64,000 nucleotides of DNA from the NCBI GenBank assembly GCA_944389075.1, contig CALXLA010000002.1, positions 1 to 64,000 of the forward strand, read 5' to 3'. This DNA is from an uncultured Spirochaetaceae bacterium. GTDB lineage: Bacteria > Spirochaetota > Spirochaetia > Sphaerochaetales > Sphaerochaetaceae. The notes below the pieces were generated by a model, which was not told the origin of the DNA, searched no databases, and saw only the letters and a list, made by a program, of their open reading frames with translations. The position numbers and the translations under genes were made by a program. Positions 23,761-32,827 of this stretch are shown piece by piece. Positions within the stretch are counted from its first letter, which is position 1. Each line of letters starts with the position of its first letter.

Positions 23761-24204
23761 TTATTTTCCCTCAAGCGCCATTATCTTATCGATTCTCCTC
23801 TGATGCCTTCCACCTTCGAATTCAGATGAGATGAATGCATCAAGAATCGATATCGGATCCTCTCCGTATTCTATTCTGCCACCGAAAGCGATGAAGTTCG
23901 CATTGTTGTGCTGTTTTGCCATGGTTGCTGCATAGCAGTTCTGGGGAAGAGCGCATCTTACTCCTTTCATCTTGTTTGCAGAGATTGATATCCCGATGCC
24001 TGTACCACAGAGAAGCACTCCGAACTCGTAGTCGCCTTTGCGGAATTCCTCAACAGCTTTCTGGGCCATATCAGGATAATCAACACTTGCTGTATCTATT
24101 GTGCCAAGGTGATTCACCTCAAATCCTTTTTCCTCAAGATGAGCCTTCATTTTCAATGCAAGATCTACAGCTCCATGGTCATTTGCCATTACGATTTTCT
24201 TCAT
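23761..24204 (-). CDS. rpiB: Ribose-5-phosphate isomerase B
   Basis: 147 residues, the standard RpiB/LacAB length. Conserved elements: ANDHGAVDLALKMK with Asp and His of the active site, DYPDMAQKAVEEF, LLCGTGIGISISANK with the catalytic Cys, and HNNANFIAFGGR with a conserved His. It interconverts ribose-5-phosphate and ribulose-5-phosphate in the pentose phosphate pathway; allose-6-phosphate or galactose-6-phosphate activity is also known in the family. It is transcribed divergently from the pyrophosphatase gene with 36 bp between them. Confidence 0.94.
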   Translation of the reverse strand: MKKIVMANDHGAVDLALKMKAHLEEKGFEVNHLGTIDTASVDYPDMAQKAVEEFRKGDYEFGVLLCGTGIGISISANKMKGVRCALPQNCYAATMAKQHNNANFIAFGGRIEYGEDPISILDAFISSEFEGGRHQRRIDKIMALEGK

Positions 24205-24240
24205 CTTTTCCTCCAGGACGATTCATTATAACATTTTCGT

Positions 24241-25866
24241 ATGGAAGTTTTCATTACCGGACACCGCAATCCTGATATGGATTCAGTCTGTTCTGCATGG
24301 GCATATGCGAAACTGAAGAATATCATCGACAAGGACAACAGTTATGTTCCTGTCATGCTTGGACCTGCGAACAGGAATACCCGCAGGGCATTCTCTGATA
24401 TGGGACTGGATCTCCCGAGATTCATACATGATGTCAGGGCAAGAGTAGGGGAAGTTGCGAGGAAGCCGACATATACAATGGAATCATCAGATCCTGTGTA
24501 TCTTCTGATGGACCTCTTCGCACGGATGAAGCCTACGGTAGTTCCCGTTCTTGACAACGGGGAGTATAAGGGCCTCCTTTCTGCTGATGATATCAATGCA
24601 TTCTTCCTCCGGGAGAGCGTGAATGGCTCAAGACAGAGCTATCTCATCTCAGAAAAGAATATCGAACGAGTGATAAAAGGAGCATTCCTGAAGCGCAATG
24701 GGCTGGATGTCAGAGCTCCATATATGGTTGGTGCTATGGAGTATCAGGTATTCCTGTCACGTCTTGGAAGATGCCGGGAGAAGCCTGTTCTCATCATCGG
24801 AGACAGACGCAAGCATCTGGAGGCTGCAATAGATGCGCAGCTTCCAGGCATTGTCCTTACGGGTATAGAGAATCTCGATGAATTTGATTTTGATTTCACA
24901 TCATTCGATGGCTTTGTATATCTTTCCGCGCTGGATACAGCTGAGACACTTCGCCTTATGAGGCTTTCGACTCCCATTTCCGACATCCTCAATCCTGATG
25001 ATGAGTTCTCTGTGGAAGCAGATGATCTTTTTGATGATGCGAAGAAGAAGCTTTCCGAGAGCGAGAGAAGGGGAATGTCAGTATATGAGAAAGGCATATG
25101 GACTGGCTTCGTTACACGACGTTGTTTTCTGGACAAGCCGCATCAGAGGCTTATTCTCGTAGATCATAATGAAGCTGCGCAGTCCGTTACAGGAGTGGAA
25201 GAAGCAGAGATTGTCGAGATAATCGACCATCATCGCCTTGCGGCTCCAAGAATGCGGAATCCGATCTACATATCATCAGAGCCTCTTGGTTCCACATGTA
25301 CGATTGTCTATGAGCAGTACAGGAAATGGGAAGTGGATATCGATGCAGTCACAGCCAGGGTTCTTCTTTCCGGCCTTCTTGCGGATACCGTGATACTCAA
25401 GAGTCCGACGACCACGGCTTTCGATATCCATGTCGCTGGGAAGCTTGCACGCATTGCCGGCCTTGATATCCAGGAATATGGCAACAGATTGTTCTCCGAT
25501 GACCTTGGGCTGGCAGCTCAGGATCCTAAGGCTGTCATAGCTTCTGATATGAAACGCTATAAGGAGAAGAACATAAGCTTCGCCATATCTCAGGTTGAAG
25601 TCACAAATCTCACGGAGATAAAGCAGATAAAGGACAAATACCTCGAGGCTCTGGAGAATGAGAGGGAAGCCCTTGAGCTTGACTGGGCGATGCTCCTGAT
25701 AACCGATGTGATATCAGAGACATCAGTTCTTCTCTCAACAGATTTCTATGAACTTTCAAGACTACCTTATGAGAGAGTATCGAAAGGTGTATACAGTCTT
25801 CCTGATGTGCTTTCAAGGAAGAAGCAGCTCCTGCCAGAGATCCTCAGCATGCTTGATGAGCTCTAG
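24241..25866 (+). CDS. ppaC: Family II Mn/Co-dependent inorganic pyrophosphatase with CBS and DRTGG inserts
   Basis: 541 residues, the length of CBS-containing family II pyrophosphatases. The DHH domain begins GHRNPDMDSVCSAWAYA. A CBS pair region surrounds YTMESSDPVYLLMDLF, then a DRTGG-like segment (GDRRKHLEAAIDAQLPGIVLTG) and a second CBS half. The DHH core resumes with LVDHNEAAQSV, EIIDHHR, LGSTCTIVYE and LLADTVILKSPTTT. The C-terminal DHHA2 domain has the RKKQLLP substrate-binding motif. The His of H-N-P-D and the DHH ligands are kept. Nucleotides binding the CBS domains regulate such enzymes. No good ribosome site is seen before the ATG. Confidence 0.94.
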   Translation: MEVFITGHRNPDMDSVCSAWAYAKLKNIIDKDNSYVPVMLGPANRNTRRAFSDMGLDLPRFIHDVRARVGEVARKPTYTMESSDPVYLLMDLFARMKPTVVPVLDNGEYKGLLSADDINAFFLRESVNGSRQSYLISEKNIERVIKGAFLKRNGLDVRAPYMVGAMEYQVFLSRLGRCREKPVLIIGDRRKHLEAAIDAQLPGIVLTGIENLDEFDFDFTSFDGFVYLSALDTAETLRLMRLSTPISDILNPDDEFSVEADDLFDDAKKKLSESERRGMSVYEKGIWTGFVTRRCFLDKPHQRLILVDHNEAAQSVTGVEEAEIVEIIDHHRLAAPRMRNPIYISSEPLGSTCTIVYEQYRKWEVDIDAVTARVLLSGLLADTVILKSPTTTAFDIHVAGKLARIAGLDIQEYGNRLFSDDLGLAAQDPKAVIASDMKRYKEKNISFAISQVEVTNLTEIKQIKDKYLEALENEREALELDWAMLLITDVISETSVLLSTDFYELSRLPYERVSKGVYSLPDVLSRKKQLLPEILSMLDEL

Positions 25867-25886
25867 TTTGGTGCTGTAGCAAAGAC

Positions 25887-26924
25887 TTATTCATTGTTTT
25901 TCTCTGTCCATCCTTCGATGAATGTCTGGACCTCTTCTTCCAGTACCTTCTTCTCAGGTAGATAGAGAACATATTTTGAAGCAAATATCCTGTTCTCGAG
26001 TCCTCCAAGGACGTATTCGATTTTCGCAGAAGGTTTATCTGTACAGAGGATAATCCCGATAGGATCATTATCATCAGGATCATTCACCTCGGCTTTGTAA
26101 TAGTTTAGGTACATATTGAGCTGACCAACAGCAGCTGGCAGCAGTTTCCTTGTTTTCAGCTCGATTATCACATAGGCTCTGAGAATCTTGTTGTAGAAGA
26201 CCATGTCTGCATAGTAATGCTCATTGTCGAATGTTATTCTCTGCTGTCTTCCGACGAACATAAATCCTTTGCCAAGTTCAAGAAGGAACTTCTCCAAATG
26301 ACTGATGAGGGCATCTTCCAGATCAGATTCCATTACAGGCTTGTTCTCAGGAAGGCCGACAAACTCAAAGACATAAGGATCTTTCAGAATATCCTCAGGC
26401 TTCTCTATTTCATGTCCCTTTTCTGCAAGCCTCCTGACTTCTTCCTTGTTCTCTTCCCCGCGCGAGAGAAGCAGACGTTCGTATAGCGATGAATCAAGTT
26501 GCCGCTTGAGTTCTCTGACAGACCACTTAGATGCAATGCATTCCTTCTCATAGAAGCTTCGTTTGCTGTCATCTGAGATTGTCAGAAGCTCGCAGTAGTG
26601 AGACCAGCTCAATTTAACAGACAGTGTCTGTTGATTTGGATAGGTGAGGAACAAGCGACGCATAAACTGGAGATTGGAAATCGAGAAACCGTTTCCAAGT
26701 TCTGCTGTAAGTCTTTTTGAGAGAGTCTTCAGTATCTGTTCACCATACTTAGCTCTTTCCTGATTTTTCTGCTCATCCTCAACAATGAGTCTTCTGATAT
26801 TCCAGTAGGTAGAAAGCATTTCTGTGTTGACGCTGTGGACAATATTATTGCGGGATGAGGAGATTATCTTCTTGATGTTTTCTATGAGATTGCTTTCATT
26901 TGCTGTGATATCGGCTCTCTCCAT
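25887..26924 (-). CDS. YhcG-family PDDEXK nuclease-domain protein (DUF1016)
   Basis: 345 residues. The N-terminal DUF1016_N helix bundle has VNTEMLSTYWNIRRLIVE, GFSISNLQFMRRLF and LSWSHYCELL. The C-terminal PDDEXK nuclease core has the strand-turn YYADMVFYNKILRAYVIIELKTRK, with the Asp and the E-L-K of the active site intact, and a GQLNMYLNYY helix. Family members are associated with restriction-modification and defence regions, and E. coli YhcG is implicated in DNA repair. Here it stands alone between the pyrophosphatase and rsh genes, with no methylase beside it. Complete length suggests it is functional. Confidence 0.92.
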   Translation of the reverse strand: MERADITANESNLIENIKKIISSSRNNIVHSVNTEMLSTYWNIRRLIVEDEQKNQERAKYGEQILKTLSKRLTAELGNGFSISNLQFMRRLFLTYPNQQTLSVKLSWSHYCELLTISDDSKRSFYEKECIASKWSVRELKRQLDSSLYERLLLSRGEENKEEVRRLAEKGHEIEKPEDILKDPYVFEFVGLPENKPVMESDLEDALISHLEKFLLELGKGFMFVGRQQRITFDNEHYYADMVFYNKILRAYVIIELKTRKLLPAAVGQLNMYLNYYKAEVNDPDDNDPIGIILCTDKPSAKIEYVLGGLENRIFASKYVLYLPEKKVLEEEVQTFIEGWTEKNNE

Positions 26925-26968
26925 TCTGATCTCCGGATTGTTTTCTTTCAGAAAGTCTCTGCTATTGC

Positions 26969-29002
26969 TTATACGCCTTGGATTCTTATGATAGATGGGA
27001 TCTGACGTATTGCTGCGATAGTCCTTTTCATATCGTTATCGCTGTCAGCGCTGACTGTGAATGTGCCGACGAGCCCTTCCGGAGCGACATCCAGAGCACC
27101 CTGGATGAGATGGCCTCCATGCTTTCTTACCGCATTGTCGATCTCTCCGAAAAGCTCTGCATTGAATTTAGCAACTACTGAGAAGCGTCTCACAAGTTCC
27201 TGGCTGTCCCATTCTACAGGAACGATTCTGTCCTTTGCCTCAGGCATGTTCCTGAGGTTAGGGCAGTCTGCCCTGTGTATCACATAGCCTCTGCCTCTTG
27301 TTATGTATGCGACGATCTCATCGCCATGGACAGGATTGCAGCACTTAGCGAAATCGAAGAGGATATTGCTGTTATTGCCGATTATGACTGCGCCTTTCCT
27401 GTTGTCCGTGTTGACGAACTTGAGTCCCTGCATGAGAGGAATGATTGATTTCGCGCTCTCTATGGGGGAGAGCTGAGGCTTCTTCTCTTCCTGAGGTGCC
27501 GCAATCGGTATATTCGTCTGGGTATTCTTGTTGAGCCATGCCCTTATCTTCTTCTTCGCGGAAGTCGTCTGGGCATACTCAAGCCACTGCTGGTTAGGAT
27601 GCGCAGAAGGACTTGTGAGAATCTCGACTATCTGCGTGTTGCCAAGCGGTTTGTTGAGCGCGATTATCGAGCCATCTGCCTTTGCACCAGAACAGTGATT
27701 CCCGATATCCGTATGGACCTTGTATGCGAAATCAAGTGCTGTGGAACCGACTGGAAGCTCTATGACATGGCCCTGTGGAGTGAAGATTACGATGGAATCC
27801 TTTAGGAGCTCATTCTTGATCTCATCCATGAAGTCTTCCGACTGCTCAATCTCCTTTGACCATGTCTTTATCTTGCGTATGATCTTCTGGTAATTGATTG
27901 AATCGACAGTCTTCCATGTACCGGATTCAGAGCCTGATGCGGCCTTGTATGCCCAGTGCGCTGCAACACCTTCCTCAGCGGTCTTGTGCATCTCCTGTGT
28001 CCTGATCTGGATTTCAAGATGCCTGTTCTGAGGTCCGAGCACAGTCGTGTGCAGGGACTGGTAGTTGTTTGCCTTAGGCATGGCGATGTAATCCTTGAAC
28101 CGCCCCTCGATAGGAATCCATGTGGAATGGATGATGCCAAGGATCGTGTAGCACTCGACTGTCGTCTGGCAGATCACACGGATGCCGAGGATATCGTAGA
28201 TCTCATCGATTTCCTTCTTTCTCTTCTTTATCTTCTGGTAAATCGAATACGCATGCTTCACGCGCCCTGTTATCTCGATATCCGTGATGCCGGCCTTCCT
28301 GCATGCTTCCTCTATTGCACGTGATACCTGCTTTATATAGGCAGTGTATTCACCTTTCTTCTCAAGAAGATAGCTGTTTATATAGTCATATGACTCAGGC
28401 TTCAGAGCTTTCAGTGAAAGATCCTCAAGTTCGCTCTTGATAGTCGACATACCTAAGCTGTCTGCAATCGGCGCGAATATCTCAAGGCAATCGTTCGCGA
28501 ACGCGCGCTTCCTTTCAGGGGAAAGCCCCTGGATCGTACGCATGTTATGAAGCTTATCCGCAAGCTTTATCAGTATCACTCGGAGATCCTTCGACATCGC
28601 GAAGAACATCTTCTTGATTGTCTCAGCTTCCTGTATGGACTTCTCGTCCGTGATCCTGCTTATTTTGGTGACAGCCTGCACCATATGGCCGACTTCCTTG
28701 CCGAAGATCTCGGAAATCTCTTCCTCGGTGGTATCTGTGTCCTCTATAGTGTCATGCAGCAGACCTGCTGAGACAGTATCAGCATCCATGCCGATCTGCA
28801 TGAGAATCTCAGCCACTGCTATCGGATGAGTTATATAGGGCTGACCTGTCTTTCTTTTCTGGTCGCCATGCTTCTGGGCTGCGAATATCGCGGCTGCCGT
28901 TATCTTGGCACGGTCCTCATCGCTGTACCGGATGATCTTTTTGACGAACTTATCCACCAGTTCCTTGTTTGGGATAACTTCATTAAGTTCTCTTTCGTCC
29001 AT
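26969..29002 (-). CDS. rsh: Bifunctional (p)ppGpp synthetase/hydrolase (RelA/SpoT homologue)
   Basis: 677 residues with full Rsh architecture. The HD hydrolase domain is intact (YITHPIAVAEIL, AGLLHDTIEDTDTT, LIKLADKLHNMRT). The synthetase domain follows (YDILGIRVICQT, AMPKANNYQSLHTTVLGP, LEIQIRTQEMHKTAEEGVAAHW), then a TGS domain (IVIFTPQGHVIELPVGSTALDFAY) and C-terminal zinc-finger/ACT regions (FAKCCNPVHGDEIVAYITRGRG). It makes and degrades (p)ppGpp during starvation. The gene starts inside the end of prmC (20 bp overlap), so it belongs to the leftward prfA-prmC-rsh operon. Confidence 0.96.
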   Translation of the reverse strand: MDERELNEVIPNKELVDKFVKKIIRYSDEDRAKITAAAIFAAQKHGDQKRKTGQPYITHPIAVAEILMQIGMDADTVSAGLLHDTIEDTDTTEEEISEIFGKEVGHMVQAVTKISRITDEKSIQEAETIKKMFFAMSKDLRVILIKLADKLHNMRTIQGLSPERKRAFANDCLEIFAPIADSLGMSTIKSELEDLSLKALKPESYDYINSYLLEKKGEYTAYIKQVSRAIEEACRKAGITDIEITGRVKHAYSIYQKIKKRKKEIDEIYDILGIRVICQTTVECYTILGIIHSTWIPIEGRFKDYIAMPKANNYQSLHTTVLGPQNRHLEIQIRTQEMHKTAEEGVAAHWAYKAASGSESGTWKTVDSINYQKIIRKIKTWSKEIEQSEDFMDEIKNELLKDSIVIFTPQGHVIELPVGSTALDFAYKVHTDIGNHCSGAKADGSIIALNKPLGNTQIVEILTSPSAHPNQQWLEYAQTTSAKKKIRAWLNKNTQTNIPIAAPQEEKKPQLSPIESAKSIIPLMQGLKFVNTDNRKGAVIIGNNSNILFDFAKCCNPVHGDEIVAYITRGRGYVIHRADCPNLRNMPEAKDRIVPVEWDSQELVRRFSVVAKFNAELFGEIDNAVRKHGGHLIQGALDVAPEGLVGTFTVSADSDNDMKRTIAAIRQIPSIIRIQGV

Positions 29003-29804
29003 AAATCACCCGCTCTTTACCAGCAAGGTCCTTTTTCACGGCAATATGCCCAAGGCCTGCTTGTTCCATTATTCTAGCACATAAAGCAATCTGCCGATAG
29101 TCGCACTCTATAAGGAGGTATCCGCCATCATTCAGATGCTCAGGAGCTTCCGCGATTATCTTCCTGATGATATCAAGGCCATCATCACCTCCGCCGATCA
29201 GTGCAAGCTTAGGCTCTGTCTTGACATCCTTGTCGACCTCTTCATACCACTTATCTGTAACATATGGCGGATTTGTAGCGATTATATCGAAACTTACACC
29301 TTCCCACGGCTCGAAAAGACTGCCAAGCCTTGCTTCGGGCTCTCTTCCTGTGATTCTGGAATAATTCTCTGTTGCAGTCCTCAATGCTTTCTCTGAGATA
29401 TCGGAAAGAGCAACAGGGACAGACAACGTATGGGCGATTGCCGTACCTACAGCGCCGCTTCCCGTGCAGAGGTCAAGTATCCTTGGATTCTCGAAAGATG
29501 AAGCGCATTCGATAGCTGCATCCACAAGGGTCTCAGTGTCAGGACGCGGAATCAGGACATCCTCATTTACAGAGAAGGGAAGGCCATAGAATTCCTTCTC
29601 CCCCGTGATATATGCCATAGGCGTGCCAGAAAGCCTCTTCCCGAGAATTCTCCTGGCCTTTGCCTCTGTATCCGCATCAATCTCATCATCTGCATGGACG
29701 ATCTGCGCAATATCATCGAAGCCTGATGCCATGCGGATGATCATGCGCACATCCACCGCATCGATTTCATTCAGGAATTCTGCCTTGAGCTCTCTAAGCT
29801 TCAT
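28983..29804 (-). CDS. prmC: Release factor glutamine methyltransferase PrmC
   Basis: 273 residues. The helical N-terminal domain ([31 protein letters not shown]) precedes the SAM-binding Rossmann fold with [14 protein letters not shown], and the catalytic NPPY motif is present ([13 protein letters not shown]). It methylates the glutamine of the GGQ loop in release factors. Its start overlaps the prfA stop by 4 bp, matching the common prfA-prmC pairing, so substrate and modifier are made together. Confidence 0.96.
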   Translation of the reverse strand: MKLRELKAEFLNEIDAVDVRMIIRMASGFDDIAQIVHADDEIDADTEAKARRILGKRLSGTPMAYITGEKEFYGLPFSVNEDVLIPRPDTETLVDAAIECASSFENPRILDLCTGSGAVGTAIAHTLSVPVALSDISEKALRTATENYSRITGREPEARLGSLFEPWEGVSFDIIATNPPYVTDKWYEEVDKDVKTEPKLALIGGGDDGLDIIRKIIAEAPEHLNDGGYLLIECDYRQIALCARIMEQAGLGHIAVKKDLAGKERVIYGRKRT

Positions 29805-30922
29805 GCGTCAGGCTTTGAAGCTGTTGCTTCCTGCAGCGCCTTTTCGCCTGCCGCGATCTTCAGCGCATCGATAACCTCATCGAGCTCTCCTTCCATCACG
29901 AGATCAAGCTTGTAGAGGGTGAGATTGATTCTATGATCCGTCAGCCTGTTCTGAGGGAAGTTGTATGTACGGATTCTCTCGGATCTGTCTCCTGACCCTA
30001 CCTGGCTCTTCCTCTCATCAGCACGCTCCTGCTGCTTCTTGCTCTCCTCAAGCTCATAGAGCCTGGATCTTAGGACTCTCAGAGCCTTAGCCCTGTTCTT
30101 TATCTGCGACTTCTCATCCTGGCAGATTACTACAAGACCTGTCGGTATATGGGTCATCCTCACTGCGGAGTCCGTCGTATTGACGCACTGTCCGCCAGGG
30201 CCCCCGGCTCTCATGACGTCGATTCTCAGATCCTCGGGCCTTATCTCGATATCTGTCTCCTCAGCCTCTGGAAGCACTGCGACAGTTATCGCGGAGGTAT
30301 GTATGCGCCCGGATGACTCTGTCTCTGGAACTCTCTGTACACGGTGGACACCTGACTCAAAACGCAGCGAGCCATAGACATCCTTGCCGGAAATCGACAC
30401 GACAATCTCCTTAAGGCCTCCGATGCCTGTCTCGTTCTGGCTCATGATATCCATCTTCCAGTGCTTTTTCTCCGCATAGCGGGAATACATGCGGAAGATA
30501 TCAGCAGCGAACAGAGCGGCCTCATCACCACCTGTTCCTGCCCTTATTTCCATGATGATGTTCTTGCCTTCAAGCGGATCTGGCGGAATAAGGAGCATCT
30601 TGCACTCCTTCTCGGCTTTCACAAGCTTCTCCTCAAGCTCCGCAAGCTCTTCCTTTGCCATCTCCTGCATCTCAGGATCAGCTTCTGAATGAATAAGCTC
30701 TCTGGCACCCTCGATATCACTTTCCAGCCTGATCATCTCCTCAAGTTTCTCAATAACAGGGACAAGGTGAGACCTTTCCTGCATCAGGCTCTTGTATTGC
30801 TTCATATCGGAAAGGACCGCCTGAGATGAAAGCCTGTCGTCGATCTCTTCAAGCTGTCTTTTGTACTCTGGTAGCTTTTCAGTCATAGCAATGAGTATAT
30901 CAAGCGAATGATTCGATGCCAA
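29801..30922 (-). CDS. prfA: Peptide chain release factor 1
   Basis: 373 residues if read from a TTG at 30922; an ATG at 30886 would remove 12 residues. Neither has an obvious ribosome site, and homologues support either. The GGQ peptidyl-hydrolysis loop is [21 protein letters not shown], and the family signature [24 protein letters not shown] follows. It recognises UAA and UAG at the ribosomal A site. It begins 4 bp after the sbcB stop and overlaps prmC, so translation is probably coupled. Confidence 0.95.
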   Translation of the reverse strand: MASNHSLDILIAMTEKLPEYKRQLEEIDDRLSSQAVLSDMKQYKSLMQERSHLVPVIEKLEEMIRLESDIEGARELIHSEADPEMQEMAKEELAELEEKLVKAEKECKMLLIPPDPLEGKNIIMEIRAGTGGDEAALFAADIFRMYSRYAEKKHWKMDIMSQNETGIGGLKEIVVSISGKDVYGSLRFESGVHRVQRVPETESSGRIHTSAITVAVLPEAEETDIEIRPEDLRIDVMRAGGPGGQCVNTTDSAVRMTHIPTGLVVICQDEKSQIKNRAKALRVLRSRLYELEESKKQQERADERKSQVGSGDRSERIRTYNFPQNRLTDHRINLTLYKLDLVMEGELDEVIDALKIAAGEKALQEATASKPDA

Positions 30923-30925
30923 TTG

Positions 30926-32326
30926 CTATGGCGCAATCACTTTCCTGTACAGTTCCTCACCATATTCCCTGAGCTTCAGGAGTATCGTCTTGCTTCTGCC
31001 ATCAGTATCGAGCGAGTCAAGCTTCTCCTGGACCTCCCGCATGTAAAGCTCATATGTCTTCACATTGTCCAGGATAGGAGAGAGCAGGCGCTTCGCGCAG
31101 AAGTTGCGCCACATGATCTTCTCATTTTCCGGAAGCGCTTCTGGCCATGATCTGGCGACCTGACGCCAAAGAAGCTGATGATACTTGGGGTCATCGAATA
31201 CATACTCTCCCGATCTCAGCCTCTCTTCAGGTCTGAGTGTGCGGATTCTCGATAGCAGATTCTTGTCATGGATGCTCGTAAGCCTGTCATAGATCGCAAG
31301 GTCAGGATCCGTGTCAGCTGCTTTCTGCCTTTCCTCTTTCGCCTCAAGGATGTGCTGGCGTGAAAGAGATGGCGCTTTCCTTGCCTGTTCCGCTTTTGCA
31401 AGTATATCCTTTCTGGTGAATCCGAGACGCTCTTCGCTTTCGCTGTCGAGCACACTCAGCGGAGCTATGAACGGAATGCGGTTTATGGCAAGGCGGAATA
31501 TACCGGTATCAGGATAGGAGCATGCAGAGCTTTCAGGTATATCCTTTGTCAGGTCGAAGCAGTATAGCGTATTCGACTCAAGCGGATCGATTGCGATCGG
31601 AAGCACAGGATGGGTATTCCCTTTCTCTGATACGAACATCGATGATGTATAGAGCATAGGCGCGAAATGAGACGTATTCAGGAAATTCCTTATCTCGGTT
31701 TTCGACCTTATGGAGAGCGCCCATGAGAAGAGGTTGGGCTGCTTTTCCTTTATCAGCTTCGCGACAGCTATAGTTGCCCAGACGTCGACAAGTGCATCAT
31801 GTGCACCGACCTGGTCGATATTGTTCTCAGCTGTGAGATCAGTAAGCTTGAAAGATGATGCTCCTGTTTCCGGATTGATGATGGAGAAGTTCATTCCCTG
31901 TGGCCTGAGGTCCCTTGCTGCCCTGACAAGGTTTATGATGTCCCATCTGGATCTTCCAGCGCCATACTCCCTTTCATACGGATCATACAGATTCCTGTAG
32001 AAGAGATTCCTCATCACCTCATCATCGAATGATACGGAATTATAGCCTGTTACTATTGTGTCAGGCTCCATGAAGAGATCCCGTATCCTTTCCGCGGCCT
32101 CCGCTTCTGCGATTCCCTTGCTGTTCACCTCCTGAGGTGTTATTCCTGTGACAAGGCAGGAATCCGGGGAGGGGATGTAATCCGGAGACAGCTTCACATA
32201 AATCAGGACAGGCTCATCAATCACATTCATGTCCATATCAGTACGGATTGCTGCGAACTGAGCGAGCCTGTCATACTTCGGATTGAGGCCGAATGTCTCT
32301 ATGTCGTACCAGAGGAATGTCTTCAT
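30926..32326 (-). CDS. sbcB: Exodeoxyribonuclease I (SbcB)
   Basis: 466 residues, close to the E. coli enzyme. The N-terminal DEDDh exonuclease has WYDIETFGLNP, TGYNSVSFDDEVMRN and GAHDALVDVWAT, so all four acidic residues and the catalytic His are present. An SH3-like segment and the C-terminal helical ExoI domain follow (HILEAKEERQKAADTDPD, RLRSGEYVFDDPKYHQLLWR). It degrades single-stranded DNA 3' to 5' in repair and recombination. SbcB is mainly known from gamma-proteobacteria, so its presence in a spirochaete is notable. It heads into prfA with a 3-bp gap. Confidence 0.92.
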   Translation of the reverse strand: MKTFLWYDIETFGLNPKYDRLAQFAAIRTDMDMNVIDEPVLIYVKLSPDYIPSPDSCLVTGITPQEVNSKGIAEAEAAERIRDLFMEPDTIVTGYNSVSFDDEVMRNLFYRNLYDPYEREYGAGRSRWDIINLVRAARDLRPQGMNFSIINPETGASSFKLTDLTAENNIDQVGAHDALVDVWATIAVAKLIKEKQPNLFSWALSIRSKTEIRNFLNTSHFAPMLYTSSMFVSEKGNTHPVLPIAIDPLESNTLYCFDLTKDIPESSACSYPDTGIFRLAINRIPFIAPLSVLDSESEERLGFTRKDILAKAEQARKAPSLSRQHILEAKEERQKAADTDPDLAIYDRLTSIHDKNLLSRIRTLRPEERLRSGEYVFDDPKYHQLLWRQVARSWPEALPENEKIMWRNFCAKRLLSPILDNVKTYELYMREVQEKLDSLDTDGRSKTILLKLREYGEELYRKVIAP

Positions 32327-32718
32327 CAGTGGTGGCAGTGGTGTCCTTCACCATGCGAGCACTGATGCTCGCCTTCGTGATGATGGCATGTGGCGTTCAT
32401 ATCATAGGAGAGATTGCCTGCGATAAAGGCATTCACAGCCTCATCAGCGCTCCCTGTCACTCCAGGGAAAAGCTGTATGCCGCAGTTCGCAAGCGCAACC
32501 CTCGCTCCCTGTCCGATTCCTCCTGCGATCAGAACCTCGACATTGTTCCTTGCAAGGAAAGGACCGAGTGCCTCATGCCCTCCTGTGCCAGATGTGCTGA
32601 CGACTTCGCTTCTGACTACAGAGCCATTTTCGACTGTGTAGATCTTGAAATATTCTGTCCTGCCGAAATGACCGAAGACAGTTCCATCTGTATTATCATA
32701 ACAAGCTGCGATTATCAT
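32326..32718 (-). CDS. NifX/NifB-type dinitrogenase iron-molybdenum cofactor domain protein
   Basis: 130 residues. The fold is a NifX-like ribonuclease-H-type domain with VFGHFGRTEYFKIYTVENG, TGGHEALGPFLARNNVEVLIAGGIGQGARVAL split across strands, and a final Cys/His-rich tail (residues about 109-130, with CHHHEGEH and HGEGHHCHH). Relatives carry Fe-S or FeMo-cofactor precursors in nitrogenase assembly, but many stand alone in anaerobes with no known role. The His tail suggests nickel or zinc binding. No nif genes are in the window. The stop overlaps the sbcB start by one base. Confidence 0.9.
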   Translation of the reverse strand: MIIAACYDNTDGTVFGHFGRTEYFKIYTVENGSVVRSEVVSTSGTGGHEALGPFLARNNVEVLIAGGIGQGARVALANCGIQLFPGVTGSADEAVNAFIAGNLSYDMNATCHHHEGEHQCSHGEGHHCHH

Positions 32719-32827
32719 AAATATGAATATAATCCCAAAAAATCATATTGTGAATGTATTCATTGACACTTTGCTCAGAGGAAAAATACAGTTAACATCA
32801 GAGTGCTTATATTCAGAGGGGTATATT

